NCBI RefSeq assembly: GCF_000314895.2
Contig: NZ_CM001773.1
Coordinates: 2,613,444-2,647,403, forward strand
Length of the DNA: 33,960 nucleotides
Origin: Providencia sneebia DSM 19967
GTDB taxonomy: Bacteria > Pseudomonadota > Gammaproteobacteria > Enterobacterales > Enterobacteriaceae
Direction: 5' to 3'
Under the pieces are notes generated by a model. It saw only the letters and a program-made list of their open reading frames with translations. It was not told the origin of the DNA and did no database searches. Positions 31,004 through 33,960 of the stretch are shown piece by piece. Made by a program: the position numbers and the translations under genes. Position 1 is the first letter of the stretch. The number at the start of each line of letters is the position of its first letter.

Positions 31004-31145
31004 GTGTCTACCTATTTAGTAATGAACCCTTGCCGAAATAGGAAATCAGCCCATCGAAGCGACACCAGCTATAACTGATCCCCTCAAAGGCTCATTACCT
31101 AAATATTGGCTCGATGCTTCATGTGTAAATGTGCTTTCGGAGCAC
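31004..31145 (-). ncRNA. C4-like antisense RNA leader, copy 2
   Basis: Bases 31004-31116 are identical to 2062-2174, with the same 14-bp and 10-bp complementary arms (31085-31098 with 31019-31032; 31075-31084 with 31040-31049). An adjacent small hairpin (31131-31145, GTGCT-TTCGG-AGCAC) differs in sequence from that near copy 1, and the flanks outside the 113 bp are not conserved. The location directly before antirepressor 2 supports a cis-acting C4-type control element. Confidence 0.6.
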
Positions 31146-31170
31146 AAGGTGAGATGTGATTTGTATGGAT

Positions 31171-31194
31171 AAAAAAGGCGACAATTAAGTCGCC
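31171..31194 (-). terminator. Terminator after the capsid gene
   Basis: GGCGAC (31194-31189) pairs with GTCGCC (31182-31177) across a 6-base loop on the minus strand, followed by U6. It insulates the antirepressor cassette from capsid transcription. Confidence 0.8.
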
Positions 31195-31213
31195 ATAATT
31201 AGCAGTATTGTGA

Positions 31214-32425
31214 CTATTTGCCTGCAGGTGCTTTCAATAACTTCACTGCATTGCTATCAACCAACATTGAGCCAACCCGTTTTGTGGTGTAGAAATGCAC
31301 AAACGGTTTATTGGTGTACGGGTCACGCAACATGCGAACACCAATACGGTCAAGAATAGTGTAACAACGCTTGAAGTTACCAAATGCAATCGGCGTTGAA
31401 TCTGCAACCACATCGGAAAATTGCTCATTTTCTGCAATACCGTAGCCCAGCAATGCGGAAGGTTGACCTAATTGTAAGCCTGGTTGCCATAAGTAATTAC
31501 CCTGCGAGTCTTTCAGCGTACGAACTTGGAACAATGTGTTGTTATTCATCATGAATTTTGCACCTGAGCGATAGACTTTACGCAAGGTATAAATCAACTT
31601 CATGACTTCATCCGCTGTAATTTCTGTTGGTTTTTTCTGCAATAGATGCTGTAACGTCCCCCAGTCGCGATCTTTATCTGCTTGGTCGTCACTGCCGTAT
31701 GCCAGTAACCCTTTAGGTTTTTTAACACCGTCTCCGTGCGTGTATGCTGCTTCTTCTTGTTCGGCAAATTCAGTAGAAAGCTCGCCTGTAATGAATTGTT
31801 CAACATTAAAAAAGGCATCATCCAGTATGATTTGTGTTGCTGCAGGGTTTCCATAAATTTCCCCCCATACCGGTTCAATAGGTGCCAGTTTTGAGGTTTT
31901 AGTTTCAGGGCGTTTGTCCACCTCACCAACCCAGCCGCTACTCGTACCACCTTGATTAACCAATTGTTTAAAATTGGTCGTCCCTACGGTGATAACATGA
32001 CACTCTTGGCGCATAACCACTTCATCACGCAGCATACTGATAATATTGCGATCCAGCTCTTCAGGAACCGCAAAACCACCGTCAGGATCAGAACCGACTT
32101 GCATAGCCTTACGCTCCAAGTCTGCAAGCCCATCCTCTTTTCCTTTACGGATAAACTGTTCAAAAGCGGCCTTATGTTCAGTCACATCTTTAGTTGCCTT
32201 GGCACTACCGTCAGGGCGCTTAATTTCAGCCAATTCAGCCTCTAAACTGGTTTTCAGCTCATCAAGTTCAGACAATTTGCCATTTAGCGTGTCAACCTGT
32301 TCAGATAATTTGCTTTTTTCTGCTTCAATCGCATCAATACGCTTATCATTCTTTTGCGTGAACTCTTCAAATTTCCCTTTAAGTTCCTGCGCAACTTCAC
32401 TTACATCTTTATGATCTACAGCCAT
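31214..32425 (-). CDS. Major capsid protein, HK97 fold
   Basis: The 403-residue protein has an N-terminal coiled delta domain (KGKFEEFTQKNDKRIDAIEA, LSELDELKTSLEAELAEI), removed by the protease in this family. The HK97-fold core follows (VGSDPDGGFAVPEELDRNII, AAYTHGDGVKKPKGLLAYGS, MNNNTLFQVRTLKDSQGNYL). The late part ends VGSMLVDSNAVKLLKAPAGK. About 415 copies form the HK97 capsid. The gene is followed by a terminator and the antirepressor cassette. AAAGGT precedes the ATG. Confidence 0.95.
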   Translation of the reverse strand: MAVDHKDVSEVAQELKGKFEEFTQKNDKRIDAIEAEKSKLSEQVDTLNGKLSELDELKTSLEAELAEIKRPDGSAKATKDVTEHKAAFEQFIRKGKEDGLADLERKAMQVGSDPDGGFAVPEELDRNIISMLRDEVVMRQECHVITVGTTNFKQLVNQGGTSSGWVGEVDKRPETKTSKLAPIEPVWGEIYGNPAATQIILDDAFFNVEQFITGELSTEFAEQEEAAYTHGDGVKKPKGLLAYGSDDQADKDRDWGTLQHLLQKKPTEITADEVMKLIYTLRKVYRSGAKFMMNNNTLFQVRTLKDSQGNYLWQPGLQLGQPSALLGYGIAENEQFSDVVADSTPIAFGNFKRCYTILDRIGVRMLRDPYTNKPFVHFYTTKRVGSMLVDSNAVKLLKAPAGK

Positions 32426-32438
32426 AATATTACCTTTA

Positions 32439-33089
32439 TTATTTAAAAATGGATTTCAATGTGTTGATGGCTTCTTGCTCGGCATCACGCAGAGAAAGGG
32501 CATCGTAGCCTTTAGCCATAAAGGCTTTGGCTTGGGTTCGCGAAAGCCCAACATCGCGCAGGACTCGCTCAATACTTTTTTGTGTGGGTAATTCACCCCG
32601 AGCAAATGCTGATTTCACATCACTGACTCGAGCTTCATCATTTGAGGGAAAAGTCACTAAACTGACTTCCCATAGGTCGATTTCTTTCAGTAAAAAGGCA
32701 TCTTTTGTCCGGTCATACTCGTAATCTTTAAGAATGTACCCAATAGAAAGGCCGGATAATGATCCGGCCTTCATGTGAGCGTGTGCGCGTTTAGATAAAG
32801 GGTCGTCATCAATGAGTAACCGCCCTTTCACGTAAAGCCCTGTGCTGTCTTCTCGCATTTCAGTATAAACACCAATAGGTTCGGACATTTTGTGCTGCCA
32901 AAGTAAGGCGGGTAATGATGCTTTTTCTTGCCACTTACTCAGCGAATTAAGGAAGGCACCCGGCATCACAATATCGGCATAACTGTCTTTCACGCCAAAA
33001 ACGGAGCCATAACCCTCAAACTCCCCTGAGTCGCTGACCGATTTTATTTTCAGTGGGACATCAAGCCGTTGTTTTGTCATCATCGACAT
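32439..33089 (-). CDS. HK97-type prohead protease
   Basis: The 216-residue serine protease (U35/S78 type) has GYGSVFGVKDSYADIVMPGA, the His motif LLWQHKMSEPIG, and SLSGLSIGYILKDYEYD with the nucleophile Ser, followed by LWEVSLVTFPSNDEA. It cleaves the delta domain from capsid subunits during head maturation. The ATG at 33089 follows GGAGGAG and overlaps the portal end by 29 bases. Confidence 0.92.
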   Translation of the reverse strand: MSMMTKQRLDVPLKIKSVSDSGEFEGYGSVFGVKDSYADIVMPGAFLNSLSKWQEKASLPALLWQHKMSEPIGVYTEMREDSTGLYVKGRLLIDDDPLSKRAHAHMKAGSLSGLSIGYILKDYEYDRTKDAFLLKEIDLWEVSLVTFPSNDEARVSDVKSAFARGELPTQKSIERVLRDVGLSRTQAKAFMAKGYDALSLRDAEQEAINTLKSIFK

Positions 33090-33960
33090 GCGTTTTCTCC
33101 TCCTGTTTTGAGGTTTCTGGCTTTGTGGTCATATTGAGTGGGGTGAGATAGATGTCGCCACCATCACGCGGATTAAGTTCTTCCAATTCACGACACTCAT
33201 TCGGGGAATAGATACCCCAGTTGATCCCCGTTGCATAGGCATCAAATCGGGATTTCATATCCCCTCGGAGCAATGCACCTGTATTAAACTTGGCGTAAAA
33301 GACACCTTGTTTACTAGGCTTTACCAAGCCAACATTAATGCGTTGCTCAATACGAATGAGGTAAGGAACTAATGAATAATTGATAAACCCGATCCCGAGA
33401 TTTTCAATGTTATTGAACGTTGCTCTATCGGTGTTTTGAACCATGTGTAACGGTACACGGAAAATACGGCATATCTCCTCGAGCTGGAATTTTCGCGTTT
33501 CAAGAAATTGCGCATCTTCAGCCGATAAGCTGATTTGCTGCCACTTTAGGCCCATTTCTAAAATCATGGGTTTATGTGCATTAGCCAAGCCTTGATACTG
33601 GTTTTCAAAATCTTCTTTTAGTCGAGCATAGGCATCGTCTTTTAGATATTGATCAGTCTGTAAGACGCCACTCGTCACAGCGCCATTACCAAACAAACGC
33701 GCACCGTGTTCTTCCGTGGCCAACCCTAATCCGATAGCTTGTTTGGCATACGCAATCGGACTTAACCCTGTTAATCCATCCAGCGTAAATATGCGAACAT
33801 GCCAAACCTCATCCTGTGAAAGTGTTTTGCAATCCCCATTGGGGAACGTCACTTGATATTCAGGCTCCCACTGGCTATTCAATTTGGGCACAACAGAGCC
33901 GGGGTTAAGCGGCAATAATTCAACCACTTCTCCTAGCGCATAAACTTTGTAGGCATAAAA
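33061..33960 (-). CDS. Portal protein, HK97 family, cut by the window end
   Basis: The frame is open to the right edge (first visible residues AYKVYALGEVVELLPLNPGS), so the N-terminus lies outside. Visible motifs are DEVWHVRIFTLDGLTGLSPI, TSGVLQTDQYLKDDAYARLK, and ICRIFRVPLHMVQNTDRATF with NNIENLGIGFINYSLVPYLI, all typical of phage_portal HK97. The portal forms the twelve-subunit DNA channel. The terminase genes expected upstream lie beyond the window. Confidence 0.93.
   Translation of the reverse strand, partial: FYAYKVYALGEVVELLPLNPGSVVPKLNSQWEPEYQVTFPNGDCKTLSQDEVWHVRIFTLDGLTGLSPIAYAKQAIGLGLATEEHGARLFGNGAVTSGVLQTDQYLKDDAYARLKEDFENQYQGLANAHKPMILEMGLKWQQISLSAEDAQFLETRKFQLEEICRIFRVPLHMVQNTDRATFNNIENLGIGFINYSLVPYLIRIEQRINVGLVKPSKQGVFYAKFNTGALLRGDMKSRFDAYATGINWGIYSPNECRELEELNPRDGGDIYLTPLNMTTKPETSKQEEKTHVDDDKTTA

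Noticed and set aside
1..33960. CRISPR arrays, insertion sequences and transposase remnants
   Set aside because: No spacer-separated direct repeats, terminal inverted repeats or transposase motifs were seen; the repeats present are explained by operators, iterons, Int sites and the C4-like leaders.

Overview
The window is most of a temperate, lambdoid siphophage genome. It has an HK97-type head, a long non-contractile tail, a CI/Cro/CII-type switch, Q antitermination and a tyrosine integrase. The low GC (roughly 40 percent by eye), an Icd/Ash-like reading frame of a type I associate with Proteeae prophages, and an attachment core matching the 3' half of tRNA-Pro suggest an enterobacterial host, probably Proteeae such as Providencia or Proteus. 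The genus is an inference.

Layout, left to right. Bases 1-3000 (minus strand) hold lysis genes: holin, M15 endolysin, a Rha-type antirepressor cassette, Rz/Rz1 and a membrane protein. Bases 3000-4315 are the late leader: small genes, an Icd-like frame, a pR'-like promoter and its terminator. Bases 4316-9850 (minus) are the early rightward operon: cro, cII, a replication gene carrying its own iterons, a Dam-type methylase, Lar, RusA, DUF968 and Q. Bases 9867-10870 are the immunity switch, with cI on plus between two operator/promoter regions that share one operator sequence. Bases 10905-16253 (plus) are the early leftward operon: a coiled-coil protein, a phage CsrA, RdgC, a MazG-like enzyme, DUF3846, a DEDDh exonuclease, excisionase and integrase. 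Bases 16254-16554 are an intact attP. Bases 16555-33960 (minus) are the structural genes, from tail fibre back through J, tail tip, tape measure, tail chaperones, tail tube, connectors, capsid and protease to a portal gene cut by the window end. Terminase lies outside.

Int and the tail fibre gene sit on either side of one att site with no host DNA between them, and lysis genes are at the opposite end. That is the circular or virion order, or the junction of two tandem prophages, not one integrated copy.

The most interesting system is the lysogeny control. Two antirepressor (Rha-family) genes 29 kb apart are each preceded by the same 113-bp element. It folds into long complementary arms and looks like a C4-type antisense RNA. 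One copy sits inside the head operon as a cassette bounded by terminators. The CI repressor keeps an S24 fold but lacks the catalytic Ser and Lys, so prophage exit may depend on the antirepressors rather than RecA-stimulated cleavage. The early leftward operon also encodes a CsrA homologue, and two intercistronic sites in that operon match the CsrA high-affinity consensus.

Four genes (membrane protein, antirepressor 1, one tail-region moron, tape measure) are each interrupted at a run of 6-7 A and restored by a -1 shift. The tail chaperone pair uses the same kind of run, where programmed frameshifting is expected. The other four may be homopolymer undercalls, real mutations or real slippage, and this needs read-level checking. 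Rz carries an in-frame nonsense codon.
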